Positions 32,378-41,661 of a stretch of DNA of 64,000 nt are shown here, piece after piece. The stretch is taken from positions 62,001 to 126,000 of the forward strand of contig CAWGVL010000065.1 in NCBI GenBank assembly GCA_963825845.1, written 5' to 3'. The position numbers were made by a program, and so were the translations under genes. The DNA comes from DASQDN01 sp963825845 (GTDB lineage Bacteria; Acidobacteriota; Terriglobia; Bryobacterales; Bryobacteraceae). Position 1 is the first letter of the stretch, and every line of letters starts with the position of its first letter. The notes beneath the pieces were generated by a model, which saw only the letters and a program-made list of their open reading frames with translations, made no database searches and was not told where the DNA came from.

Positions 32378-32758
32378 ATGAGAGTACTTGTCTCCCTGCT
32401 GTTGGGAAGCATGTTCATGCTGGCCCAAACCATCTCTACCGAAGAACTCGAGAAGTACCTGAAGGATCCGAAGAAAATTTTCTTCCTCGATGTCCGTGAA
32501 CCGAAGGAGATCGAAGAACTGGGGTCGGTCAAGGGATACGTGAACATTCCGCTAGGCCAACTGGAAAGTCGACTGAATGAGGTGCCGAAGGATAAACTGA
32601 TCATCACCCTTTGAAACCGGGGTGGTAGAGCCGCGCGTGCCGCGGACATTCTTGCGAAGAACGGATTCAAAACGCTTGGCTCCTGCGGCTTGGCGGACTA
32701 CAAGCAAAAAGGCAAAGAACTGGTGTATCCGAAGGCTGAAAAAAAGAAAGAGGGCTGA
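32378..32758 (+). CDS. Exported single-domain rhodanese with in-frame TGA at the catalytic Cys codon (possible selenoprotein)
   Basis: If the TGA at 32612-32614 is read through, the frame is open for 127 codons to a TGA at 32756. The product has a signal peptide (MRVLVSLLLGSMFMLAQ), the rhodanese start motif FFLDVREPKEIEELG, GYVNIPLGQLESRL, the strand KLIITL, and then (TGA)NRGGRAARAADILAKNGF. This matches the six-residue active loop CxxGxR with TGA where Cys must be. It ends GSCGLADYKQKGKELVYPK. No frameshift is needed on either side, unlike other broken genes here. A TATACT box at 32365 lies 7 bp before the ATG. Reading TGA as selenocysteine is plausible (Sec-containing rhodanese-like proteins are known), but a TGC-to-TGA sequence error or true nonsense mutation would look the same. 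Without read-through the product has 78 residues and no active site. Confidence 0.7.
32631..32645 (+). promoter_or_regulatory. Candidate bacterial SECIS-like hairpin downstream of the in-frame TGA
   Basis: CCGCG (32631-32635) pairs perfectly with CGCGG (32641-32645) around the loop CGTGC. The stem begins 16 nt after the TGA and the loop 21 nt after it, in the range described for bacterial SECIS elements, and the loop has a G in its second place and a GU. It is only five base pairs, all G-C, in GC-rich coding DNA, so chance is a real alternative. Confidence 0.35.
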
Positions 32759-32764
32759 CGCATA

Positions 32765-33205
32765 ATGTTCAAGGAATTCAAAGAGTTCGCGATGCGAGGC
32801 AATGTTCTTGACCTCGCGGTCGGTGTCATCATCGGCGTCGCGTTTGGTGGGGTCGTGACATCGTTGGTCAACGACATCATCATGCCTCCGATCGGGATGG
32901 CAATGGGCGGTATCGACTTCAAGGATTACTTCATCGCCTTACGAGCTACTGATCTTACGTCACTTGATGCCGTGAAGAAGGCCGGAGTTCCCGTCATCGC
33001 GTATGGTCAGTTTTTAAACACAGTATTTAATTTTCTGATCGTCGCGTTCGCTATTTTTCTGCTAGTCAAGACAGGTGAACCGGTTTCAGAGGCCTGCAGC
33101 TGTCGCGACCAAGGATTGCCCATTCTGCTTCAGCTCAATTCCTCTCAAAGCGAGCCGGTGCCCGAACTGCACTTCGGTTCTGGACAAAACGGTGCAGCTT
33201 TATGA
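32765..33205 (+). CDS. mscL: Large-conductance mechanosensitive channel MscL with zinc-ribbon tail, frameshifted
   Basis: MFKEFKEFAMRGNVLDLAVGVIIGVAFGGVVTSLVND is the MscL N terminus and first pore helix (blocks GNVLDLAVG, FGGVVTSLVND); the second helix is GQFLNTVFNFLIVAFAIFLLVK. An extra G near 33074 breaks the frame; the corrected frame gives VNRFQRPAAVATKDCPFCFSS and SRCPNCTSVLDK, a CxxC...CxxC tail in place of the charged C-terminal helix of E. coli MscL. Such zinc-ribbon tails occur in some MscL proteins. The exact stop is uncertain: one frame ends at 33205, overlapping the next gene start, the other runs on to 33323. It gates open under membrane tension to release solutes. Confidence 0.88.
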   Translation: MFKEFKEFAMRGNVLDLAVGVIIGVAFGGVVTSLVNDIIMPPIGMAMGGIDFKDYFIALRATDLTSLDAVKKAGVPVIAYGQFLNTVFNFLIVAFAIFLLVKTGEPVSEACSCRDQGLPILLQLNSSQSEPVPELHFGSGQNGAAL

Positions 33206-33711
33206 CAATTCATCGCATCGCAGTACTCATGTTGGCGTCCTCTGCCGCGTTCGCCTTCGATGCGCAGAGCGAACTTCTGGCGAATCTCGCGGATACGGAA
33301 AAGAAAATCGTCAGCCTCGCTGAAGCAGTGCCGGCGGAAAAGTATTCCTGGCGGCCGATGGAAGGCGTCCGGTCTGTCGGCGAAGTCTACATGCATATCG
33401 CCGGAGCGAATTATATGATCCCTGCCGCGCTCGGGGCTAAGGCGCCGGCGGGCATCAGCCGGGATATGGAGAAGACCGTCACCGACAAGGCCAAGATTAT
33501 AGAGCATCTGAAGCAGTCGTTCGCCCATGTGCGGCAGGCCATTGAGAGCTCAAGCGACAACACCAAAGCCACAAAACTGTTCGGGCGGGATAATACTTAC
33601 GGCGGCGTAAAGTTGCTGATCATCACTCACCTGCACGAGCACCTCGGGCAGTCAATTGCGTACGCTCGGACGAACAAGGTGACGCCTCCCTGGTCTGCGG
33701 GTAGAGACTAG
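33202..33711 (+). CDS. Exported DinB-superfamily protein
   Basis: 169 residues, intact. A signal peptide (MTIHRIAVLMLASSAAFA) is followed by a four-helix-bundle DinB/YfiT-like domain: LLANLADTEKKIVSLAEAVPAEKYSWRP (quoted in part), GVRSVGEVYMHIAGANYMIP and LLIITHLHEHLGQSIAYARTNKVTPPW. The three His residues in VYMHIAG, THLHEHLG lie where the family binds a metal. DinB-like proteins are mostly uncharacterised; some are metal-dependent thiol transferases. Overlaps the mscL end by 4 bp. Confidence 0.8.
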   Translation: MTIHRIAVLMLASSAAFAFDAQSELLANLADTEKKIVSLAEAVPAEKYSWRPMEGVRSVGEVYMHIAGANYMIPAALGAKAPAGISRDMEKTVTDKAKIIEHLKQSFAHVRQAIESSSDNTKATKLFGRDNTYGGVKLLIITHLHEHLGQSIAYARTNKVTPPWSAGRD

Positions 33712-33717
33712 AGAGTG

Positions 33718-34515
33718 ATGACCAGTCTTCCTGCCGTCCCTCTCACCATCGAGGGGGCGAGCGTACTTCACCAAATGATGCGCGTCAAGTGGCCGGCTTG
33801 GCGCGCATTGCCGTCTTCCGACCGCGATTCGATCGTCTCTGAGGCTGCGGCCGTGCTGGGTCGCGACCGGTCGGCCATGTACTCCCTCCTGGGGCACAAG
33901 GGCGACCTGATGTTCGTTCATTTTCGCGACAGCTTTGAGCAGCTTCAGCAGGCGGAACTGGCGATTTCGAAGCTGCGCCTCACCGATTTCCTCGAGACGA
34001 CGACATCGTACCTTTCCGTGGTCGAACTTGGACTGTACGAGTCCACGCAGAAGGTATATAATTCGCTGGCTGAGCGTGGGATTGAACCGTTTTCGGAAGC
34101 TTGGAACGCCGAGATCGAGGAAACCTTGCGGCGCCAGCGCGAGGCCATGAAGGTCCGGTTGTGGCCTGACATCCCGGAGGCTCGGTACATCTGCTTCTAT
34201 CCGATGGACCGCCGCCGGGGCGAGCAAAAGAACTGGTACCAGGAGTCAATGATCGATCGTACCCAGATGATGCACGAACACGGTATGATTGGTCGCAGAT
34301 ACGCGGGGGAGGTACGTCAAATTATTACGGGTTCCATCGGTTTCGATGATTGGGAATGGGGTGTCGACCTCTTTGCCGAAGACCCACTCGTGTTCAAGAA
34401 GCTGATCTACGAAATGCGGTTCGATGAAGTCAGCGCTGTCTACGCTCTTTTTGGAACGTTTTACGTCGGCCTGCGGTTAAGGGCTCCGGAGTTGTCGGCG
34501 CTCCTCGGCATCTAG
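33718..34515 (+). CDS. hemQ: HemQ-type coproheme decarboxylase (chlorite dismutase family)
   Basis: About 265 residues, intact. The chlorite-dismutase-like fold is supported by KGDLMFVHFRDSFEQLQQAE, TTSYLSVVELGLYEST, RYICFYPMDRRRGEQKNWYQ and DDWEWGVDLFAEDPLVFKKLIYEMRFDEVSA (quoted in separate blocks in the family: WEWGVDLF, LIYEMRFDEVSA). The Tyr in the ICFYPMDRRR block matches the tyrosine used in coproheme decarboxylation, and the proximal His region is MMHEHGMIGRRYAG. Acidobacteria, like Gram-positives, finish haem by the coproporphyrin route in which HemQ is last. Start at the ATG at 33718; a GTG codon at 33715 is also in frame. Haem supply fits the nearby sdhC and norB but linkage is loose. 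Confidence 0.88.
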   Translation: MTSLPAVPLTIEGASVLHQMMRVKWPAWRALPSSDRDSIVSEAAAVLGRDRSAMYSLLGHKGDLMFVHFRDSFEQLQQAELAISKLRLTDFLETTTSYLSVVELGLYESTQKVYNSLAERGIEPFSEAWNAEIEETLRRQREAMKVRLWPDIPEARYICFYPMDRRRGEQKNWYQESMIDRTQMMHEHGMIGRRYAGEVRQIITGSIGFDDWEWGVDLFAEDPLVFKKLIYEMRFDEVSAVYALFGTFYVGLRLRAPELSALLGI

Positions 34516-34576
34516 CCACCGAAACGAAGATTGAGAAACCGCATCCAAGTACCGGTACCTCAGATAGCTTAAACGG

Positions 34577-34606
34577 TTGCGCCTGCTTGTACGCATGAAC
34601 TATAGT
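34577..34606 (+). promoter_or_regulatory. Probable sigma-70 promoter of hppA
   Basis: TTGCGC (34577-34582) and TATAGT (34601-34606) are separated by 18 bp, 70 bp before the hppA ATG at 34676. It implies transcription from about 34613, so the longer in-frame open region from 34577 is not coding. Confidence 0.5.
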
Positions 34607-34675
34607 GTGCTGTGGGCTGAATCTGAGCCTGCTCCTTTATCCTACGCGCTTACGAAAAGAGAGGGATCTAAGAGG

Positions 34676-37106
34676 ATGATGTCCTTGCGGACGGCCCGCT
34701 GTTTCCGATTACTTTTGCTCGCGTTTCTGATCGCGCTGCCGCTGTTCTCGCAACAGCCGCACGCCGGAGGCGAAGCGAACCTGGTGCTCCCCGATCTGGA
34801 CCAAGCCACGTTTTTCGGCGGGATCGGTGGACGCACCCTGTTAATGGCCGGACTGGTGGTGTGTGCTCTCGGCCTGGCCTTCGGTCTCGGGATGTACACG
34901 CATCTTCGCAACCTGCCGGTTCATGCGTCGATGCTCGAGATCTCCGAACTGATTTACGAGACTTGCAAGACGTACCTGATTACCCAGGGCAAGTTTCTGC
35001 TCATTCTCGAGTTGTTCATCGGTGTGATTATCGTCTTCTATTTCGGATTTTTGCAGCACTTTGATGCCGTAAAAGTTCTGACGATCCTGCTGTTCAGCCT
35101 TATCGGCATCGGCGGCAGCTTCGGCGTGGCATGGTTCGGAATTCGCGTAAATACGTTCGCCAATTCGCGGACGGCGTTCGCGAGTCTTACGGGTAAGCCT
35201 TTCCCGTGTTACGCGATACCGCTGAAGGCAGGCATCAGTATTGGGATGCTTTTGATTTCCGTGGAACTGCTGCTGATGCTCTTCATCCTGCTGTTCATCC
35301 CCGGTGATTACGCGGGGGCGTGTTTTATTGGATTTGCGATCGGCGAGTCTCTGGGCGCCGCGGCCCTTCGCGTTGCCGGAGGCATCTTCACCAAGATCGC
35401 GGATATCGGCGCGGACCTGATGAAGATCGTCTTCAAGATCAAGGAAGATGACGCGCGGAATCCTGGTGTCATTGCCGACTGTACGGGTGACAATGCCGGC
35501 GATTCTGTCGGACCGAGCGCGGATGGCTTCGAAACCTACGGCGTGACGGGCGTGGCGTTGATTTCGTTCATTCTGCTCGCGGTCAACGATCCGCTCGTAA
35601 AAGTGCAATTGCTGGTGTGGATCTTCGTGATGCGCATCATGATGGTCATCGCCTCCGGTCTGTCGTACTTTATCAATGAGTCGATGGCGAAGGCTAAGTA
35701 CGCCAACGCTTCGAAGATGAACTTTGAAGCGCCGTTAACGTTTCTCGTGTGGCTGACCTCGATCGTGTCGGTCGCAGCGACGTACGTCGTCTCATATCTG
35801 TTGATTCCGGACCTCGGCAATGATTCATCTTTATGGTGGAAGCTGTCAACGGTGATCACTTGCGGTACTATCGCGGGCGCGCTGATACCGGAGTTCGTGA
35901 AGGTCTTCACGTCTACCGATTCAGCGCACGTCCGAGAGGTGGTCACAGCCTCCCGCGAAGGCGGCGCCTCGCTGAATATTCTCTCGGGATTGATCGCGGG
36001 AAACTTCAGCGCTTACTGGTTGGGCATGACGGTAGTGGTGTTGATGGCCGTCGCGTATTGGGTATCGACGTACGGTCATGGGAGCGCTAATGATGGCTCC
36101 CGCTGTGTTCGCGTTCGGCCTTGTAGCATTCGGCTTTCTTGGCATGGGGCCAGTCACTATTGCCGTCGACTCCTATGGGCCGGTGACCGATAATGCGCAG
36201 TCAGTCTACGAACTGTCGACCATCGAGAGCATCCCGGGAATCGAGGCCGACATCCAAAAGACATACGGATTCAAGCCCAACTTTGCGGTGGCCAAGGACA
36301 ATCTCGAAGAAAATGATGGAGCTGGGAATACTTTCAAGGCAACAGCTAAACCGGTTCTGATCGGTACTGCGGTCGTTGGCGCGACGACAATGATTTTCTC
36401 GATCGTCGTCGCCTTGACAAACGGTCTGCAGCCCGAGCTGCTGTCGAAGCTCTCAATACTACATCCACCGTTCCTGCTCGGTCTGATCACGGGCGGCGCG
36501 ATGATTTATTGGTTCACCGGCGCGTCAACGCAGGCTGTCAGTACGGGCGCTTATCGCGCCGTGGAGTTCATTAAGGCAAACATTCGGCTGGATGAGAATG
36601 CGACCAAGGCGTCAGTGGAGGACAGCAAGCGCGTTGTCGAGATCTGCACACAGTACGCGCAAAAGGGCATGTTTAACATCTTCCTGAGCGTGTTCTTTGC
36701 GACGTTGTCGTTTGCGTTCCTGGAAGAGTTTTTCTTCATCGGGTATCTCATATCGATCGCGCTCTTCGGCTTGTACCAGGCAATCTTCATGGCGAACGCC
36801 GGCGGAGCTTGGGACAATGCCAAGAAGATTGTCGAAACCGAGCTGAAGCAGAAGGGGACGGATCTGCACGCTGCAACGGTGGTCGGTGATACGGTCGGTG
36901 ATCCATTCAAGGACACGTCTTCGGTAGCCTTGAATCCGATCATCAAGTTCACCACTCTCTTTGGGCTGCTTGCGGTGGAACTAGCCGTGTCGTTGAAAGG
37001 TCAGCAGGGGAGCGGATTTACCACCGCGCTTGCCGCAGTATTCTTTGTAATCTCGAATATCTTTATCTACCGGTCGTTCTACAAGATGAGGATCGTAGTC
37101 AAGTAG
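34676..37106 (+). CDS. hppA: Membrane proton-translocating pyrophosphatase HppA, one frameshift
   Basis: About 810 residues with some 15-16 membrane segments and an N-terminal signal-like segment. Catalytic blocks: DIGADLMKIVFKIKEDDARNPGVIADC, TGDNAGDSVGPSADGFETYG, and near the C terminus NAGGAWDNAKKI and DTVGDPFKDTSSVALNPIIK, which hold the Asp/Lys residues that bind Mg-PPi. In the AGNTFKATAK block, Lys sits at the position that separates K+-independent from K+-dependent enzymes (GNTxK versus GNTxA), so it is predicted K+-independent. The frame shifts near 36085. The start at 34676 fits the promoter at 34577. It uses pyrophosphate energy to pump protons out of the cytoplasm. Confidence 0.93.
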
Positions 37107-37146
37107 GCCACTGACCGACACTGCAATCGCAGTCTTGACACAAAAA

Positions 37147-37178
37147 GGGGGACGGTCAATCGACCGTCCCCCTTTTTT
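37147..37178. terminator. Bidirectional intrinsic terminator between hppA and the sigma-factor gene
   Basis: GGGGGACGGTC (37147-37157) pairs perfectly with GACCGTCCCCC (37162-37172) across an AATC loop, with A5 before and T6 after, so it works for both convergent genes (stops at 37106 and 37192). Confidence 0.92.
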
Positions 37179-37191
37179 GATCCAAGTTCTC

Positions 37192-37739
37192 CTACGCTGC
37201 GACCACGGCCGGCACTGTCTCTGTTTCCGGCGCTGTGGCGGAAGCGGCGCCGCGCTTGTGAGTTGCGGGAGATTCCGGATAGCGGCGGCCGAGGCGCTTT
37301 CCAACCGTGCGGCGAGCACGCAGCAATCGGATGCGGACAGCGGTTTGGTCCACCCCTGCTGCTCGGCAATCTCTTGTACTTTAAAGCCTTCCAGATAATG
37401 CCGCTGCAGAACCATGCGATCGTTGTGTTTGCAGGACTTGAGGATACGGCGAACGTCGATCGCTGCCAAGTTGATCTTGGGGGAGGTCGATAACTCCGGA
37501 AGCGTTTGAAGAAGAGGCTCTCGGCGGATGTAGCTCCTATGGATGTTTAGCGCGATGCTGTTCATCCAGGTAAGGACCATGGAAGGGTCTCGTAACTGAG
37601 ATAACCGCTCCCACCCCTTTACCCAAGCGGCTTGCGCGGTTTCCTGAGCGGAGTCGTACGCGAGCCCGCGGGAAACTAAAAAGCGCACCGTCAAATTGAA
37701 GCCCTTCTGATAAGCCTGACCGTATTGTTCTCTTGTCAT
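37192..37739 (-). CDS. ECF-like RNA polymerase sigma factor, one frameshift
   Basis: About 182 residues. Region 2-like sequence YDSAQETAQAAWVKGWERLSQLRDPSMVLTWMNSIALNIHRSYIRRE (blocks AQETAQAAWVKGWERL and WMNSIALN) and region 4-like NDRMVLQRHYLEGFKVQEIAEQQGWTKTAVRIRLLRARRTVGKRL with the HTH. The frame shifts near 37355, just before TAVRIRLLRAR; the corrected frame stops at 37192, next to the terminator, with an unusual Pro/Thr/Ala tail (ETETVPAVVAA). No anti-sigma gene is adjacent. Targets are unknown. Upstream 37740-37928 is non-coding. Confidence 0.8.
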
Positions 37740-37928
37740 TTTCTTCTTTTCACCCGTCGTTTCGTAGCTGTCGTTTTTGTTGAGTCCGGCGGATTCCGCC
37801 GGACTCCCTCTCCACTAACCACTCAGTGAGAGTCTCAACCGACCACGCCATCTGTGTCGGTCGCCTCCTCTTCAGCCCATCTTTGTTCTTTGAAATCTGC
37901 CTGAGAATCGATTGGAAGTCGTTCTAAG

Positions 37929-38186
37929 CTAAACAACGCGCCGCTTCATTGTCATCCGGTAAATGGCCAGCAAAAGAATCGAGCCGAGAAGCGCCATGAA
38001 GAAGCCCGCGCCTTCGTTGGGCCCGTAGAATCCCATCAGCCGACCCACATACCCGCCCAGGACAGCACCTGCGATTCCGAGCAGAATGGTAATGATGAAC
38101 CCGCCAGGATCACGGCCGGGCATCAATAGCTTGGCGATAACTCCCACAACCAAGCCGAACAGAATCAAGCTGAGAAATGAAAGCAT
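37929..38186 (-). CDS. GlsB/YeaQ/YmgE-family small membrane protein
   Basis: 85 residues with three membrane segments (about 3-19, 28-46, 60-77) and the family glycine pattern LVVGVIAKLLMPGRDPGGFIITILLGIAGAVLGGYVG (blocks AKLLMPGRDPGG and GIAGAVLGGY). The family (transglycosylase-associated protein) is stress-related and of unknown biochemical role. The frame is intact; GGGAGGG lies just upstream of the ATG. Confidence 0.88.
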   Translation of the reverse strand: MLSFLSLILFGLVVGVIAKLLMPGRDPGGFIITILLGIAGAVLGGYVGRLMGFYGPNEGAGFFMALLGSILLLAIYRMTMKRRVV

Positions 38187-38537
38187 TGACGTTCCCTCCC
38201 AGAAACTTCCGTTGACCTCTTTGGGTCATCCGTCTGCGGCGGGCTTTCGTACCAACCGCATGCACTCTCTTGGGCAATTGGTGTGCCAAGGCCAGCTCGC
38301 ATTTCAGGTGAACTTACAACCTCTTGAAAAGAAAGAACGTTTCGTTTATCACGTTTGATTACCCGAACGCCTTACCGCTACTAATGTGAAGAAATCCACA
38401 ACGTGCGGCCGCAATGAAACATCTGCGGAGGTAAAAATTTCAATTGTCATTCGATGATCGGCGCGCATCCACGTAAAGCCTACTCACCCGCCCTTTTTGT
38501 CGCACCTGAATCTTCGACCCCGTTACACTGTTGAGCA
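38187..38537. other. Non-coding gap before recN
   Basis: 351 bp between the divergent GlsB-like and recN genes. It should hold both promoters. I see no convincing -35/-10 pair, hairpin, RNA gene or conserved small frame; it is AT-richer than the flanking genes. Confidence 0.6.
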
Positions 38538-40197
38538 GTGCTGCTTGAACTTCTTGTTGAGAATTACGTAGTTGTCGAACGACTCAGACTACGTTTTCAC
38601 TCTGGGTTTAACGTACTCACGGGCGAGACGGGAAGCGGCAAGTCGTTAGTCGTTGATGCCCTCGGCCTCCTTTTCGGCGAGAGGGCCTCGGCAGACGTGC
38701 TCCGCAGCGGCTCCGATAAGGCGCGAATCTCTGGCATCTTCGAGATGCCTGCGGCCGCATCGGCGGTCCTTAGTAATGCAGGAATCGAAATCGACGGAGA
38801 CGAACTCATCATAGACCGCGAGATCCTCGGCCGGAGGAAAATCGCGTGCATGGGTCTCCAGCCGCCCGGTTCCAGCTGCTCTCCTCCGCGAACTTGCCCC
38901 AATTCTGGGTGATATTCATGGCCAGCACGATCAACAGCGCCTCTTCTCGCGTGAATCCCAGCTCGCCATCCTTGACGAATTCGCAGGATTAGCTCCAAAG
39001 GTTACTGGCCTTGCCGAAGTGTATCGCCAGTGGCGCGCCTGTGACACCGAACTGAAGGAACTTGACCGCGCTGAGCAGGAGCGTCTTCGTTTACTTGATC
39101 TCTGGAAATTCCAACGGAACGAGATCGAATCGGCCAATCTGCGCCAAGGCGAGGATTTGGAACTCGAATCTGAGCGACGGATTCTTCAGAATGTAACCAA
39201 GATTTCGGATAACGCAAGCACGGCGTACTCTGCGCTTTACGACGCGGCAGATTCGGCGTACGCGCAAATGAGAATCGCATCGAAGCGGCTCGATGAGCTG
39301 CGTCGCATCGATGACGAACTTGGACGAATTGCCGACCTGCTGAAGCCCGCCGAGATTGCAATCGATGAAGCAGCCGGCGAACTTCGCGATTACCTGGGCA
39401 GGCTGGAAGCCGATCCAGGCCGGCTTGAAGAGGTCGAATCACGGTTGGCAGCGATCGAGAAATTAAAGCGGAAATATGGCTCGACCATCGAGGAGATCCT
39501 CACTTTCGTTGCCGAGGTTGCGGCCAACATGGATGCGGCGGAAAATGCGGCGGAGCGGCGTACGGATATCGAGAAGCGCCGGAAGCAGCTTGCATCGGAT
39601 TACGAGACGATGGCTCGAAACTTGTCTTCCGACCGCCGCAGCGCAGCGAAACAATTGAGTGAACAGGTGCAGTCGGAGGTCCGTTCGCTCGCTATGCCTA
39701 GAGCTGTTTTTGAGGTTCGCATCGACGAAACACCTTGGTCAGCGACCGGATTGGATTCTGTTCAATTCCTGGTGTCGGCAAACGCCGGCGAAGCTCCCCG
39801 GCCTATGGAGAGGGTCGCCTCGGGTGGCGAATTATCGCGCATCGCCTTAGCTCTCAAAACGTGCGTCACGAGTGATGAGACCGGGCGAACACTTGTCTTC
39901 GACGAGGTGGATGCAGGCATCGGCGGCGCGGCTGCAGAAAGCGTTGGTCGACGATTGAAGGCGCTTGCGGGTCGCGACCAGGTGTTGTGTGTAACACACC
40001 TTGCACAGATTGCGGGCTTCGGCGATCACCATTACGCAGTCGAAAAAGTGGAGAGCGACGGCAGAACGGCCGCGGTGGTGCATGAACTCGATGGTGAGGC
40101 CCGCACTCGGGAAATCGGCCGCATGCTATCGGGTCGACTGACACCAGAAGCTCTAAAACATGCGGAGCAGTTATTGCGTACCGGAGCGTCGCAGTAG
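38538..40197 (+). CDS. recN: DNA repair protein RecN, frameshift near 38860
   Basis: About 553 residues, SMC-like ATPase of recombinational repair. GTG start at 38538. MLLELLVENYVVVERLRL, Walker A GETGSGKSLVVDALGLLFGERAS, then after the shift APILGDIHGQHDQQRLFSRESQLAILDEFAG (blocks GDIHGQHDQQRLF), a long coiled coil (about 160-370), the signature VASGGELSRIALALK, Walker B TLVFDEVDAGIGGAAAESVG and VLCVTHLAQIAGFGDHH. The frame breaks in the NGRP(A/V) segment between IACM and PVPAALLRELAP. The family length matches. Confidence 0.95.
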
Positions 40198-40209
40198 CGG
40201 ATTCAACGC

Positions 40210-41556
40210 TTACGCGCTGCGCAGGCGATGAGCGATCAGCATGGCCACTTCTAGAGCCTGCTCATAATTAAGGCGTGGATCCACATCTGATTTGTACGCT
40301 CGTACAAGGTCGGCCTCCTCTATGCCGGAAGCGCCGCCGATGCACTCGGTGACATCCTCGCCCGACAGTTCCAGGTGGACTCCGCCGAGTGACGATCCCT
40401 CGGACGCGTGCGCGTCAAATGAGCACTCGAGCTCTTTCAGGATGTCGGCGAAGTGCCGAGTCTTTATACCGCCGCTCGTCGTCTTTGTATTGCCGTGCAT
40501 GGGGTCGCAGCACCAGACAACGGTACGGCCCGCCGACTTTACGGCACGGATTAACCCGGGCAAGCAGGACTGGATCCTTTCAACGCCAAAACGATGAATT
40601 AGCGTGATACGTCCGGGCTCATGCTCCGGGTCCAGGACGTCAAGCACGCGTAAACACGTGTCAGGATCTGTGGACGCGGCGACTTTCATTGCAATCGGGT
40701 TTGCGATACCTCTGAAGTATTCAACGTGCGCTCCGTCCATGAGCGTCGTGCGAGCGCCTAACCACGGAAAATGCGTCGACGCGTTATACCAGGATTCGCC
40801 TTCTCTGCGCGTGATCGCCTCTTCATAGGGGAGGTGCAGCGCCTCGTGACTCGTGAACAGATCCACATGCCGCATCGCCTCAGCGCGGACTCCGAGTACG
40901 TTTTCCATGAAGCGAAGCGCGTGTGAGACGCCGTCGAGGATCTGCGCGTATTCTGTCGCGAGTTCTGCTTTCTGAATAAACCCGATATTCCAATTTTCCG
41001 GATGATGAAGGTCCGCCAGACCTCCCCGAACGAGCGCCCGTGTGTAGTTCAATGTGAGCGCTGCCCGTTCATAGCCGCGCAGCATCAGGTCAGGGTCGGG
41101 AACGCGCGATGCTTCGTTGAAGGCTTTGCGATTCACGAGATCGCCCCGATACGCGGGGAGAGTCATCCCTTCGCGTGTTTCGTTGTCCGAAGATCGTGGT
41201 TTTGCATACTGGCCGGCGAATCGTCCGACGCGTACGACAGGTTTTTCTGAACCATGCACGAGTACCAAGCTCATCTGAAGCAGTACTTTGATGCGATTCA
41301 CAATTGCAGGGGCATTGCAATCGTCGAAACTTTCGGCGCAATCGCCGCCCTGGAGGAGGAATTTCCTTCCCGCTGCAACGTCGGCGAGATCCGATTTCAG
41401 AGCCTCGATTTCCCATGGCGTGACTAATGGGGGCAAGCCGGCGAGAATCCGCAGGGATGCTTTTAAATGTTGTTCCGACGGATACGTCGGCTGTTGTGCT
41501 GCGGGTTTCGATCTCCAGGAATTTGGGGACCAGTCCCGTGGGGCTGGATAGGACAT
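40210..41556 (-). CDS. aroG: Class II 3-deoxy-7-phosphoheptulonate (DAHP) synthase
   Basis: 448 residues, intact. Class II (plant/AroH-type) DAHP synthase, first step of the shikimate pathway (PEP plus erythrose 4-phosphate). Features: WSPNSWRSKPAAQQPTYP at the start, metal Cys in FLLQGGDCAESFDD, VVRVGRFAGQYAKPRSSD, RVPDPDLMLRGYERAALTLNYTRAL, TSHEALHLPYEEA, GARTTLMDGAHVEYFRGIANPIAMKV, VVWCCDPMHGNT, GGVHLELSGEDVTECIGG, DPRLNYEQALE (metal His, Glu and Asp). The ATG at 41556 (MSYPAPRDW) is preferred to an in-frame start at 41601. It is convergent with recN, 12 bp apart. Confidence 0.93.
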   Translation of the reverse strand: MSYPAPRDWSPNSWRSKPAAQQPTYPSEQHLKASLRILAGLPPLVTPWEIEALKSDLADVAAGRKFLLQGGDCAESFDDCNAPAIVNRIKVLLQMSLVLVHGSEKPVVRVGRFAGQYAKPRSSDNETREGMTLPAYRGDLVNRKAFNEASRVPDPDLMLRGYERAALTLNYTRALVRGGLADLHHPENWNIGFIQKAELATEYAQILDGVSHALRFMENVLGVRAEAMRHVDLFTSHEALHLPYEEAITRREGESWYNASTHFPWLGARTTLMDGAHVEYFRGIANPIAMKVAASTDPDTCLRVLDVLDPEHEPGRITLIHRFGVERIQSCLPGLIRAVKSAGRTVVWCCDPMHGNTKTTSGGIKTRHFADILKELECSFDAHASEGSSLGGVHLELSGEDVTECIGGASGIEEADLVRAYKSDVDPRLNYEQALEVAMLIAHRLRSA

Positions 41557-41661
41557 GCTCGAGGGCTTGCTCTCATAGTAACAGCCGCGGACGTTGGACA
41601 ACGGGCGCTCGCACGTAAGATTCCATGTCGAAGTTCCAGGAACCGGCTATCCTGAAACGTA

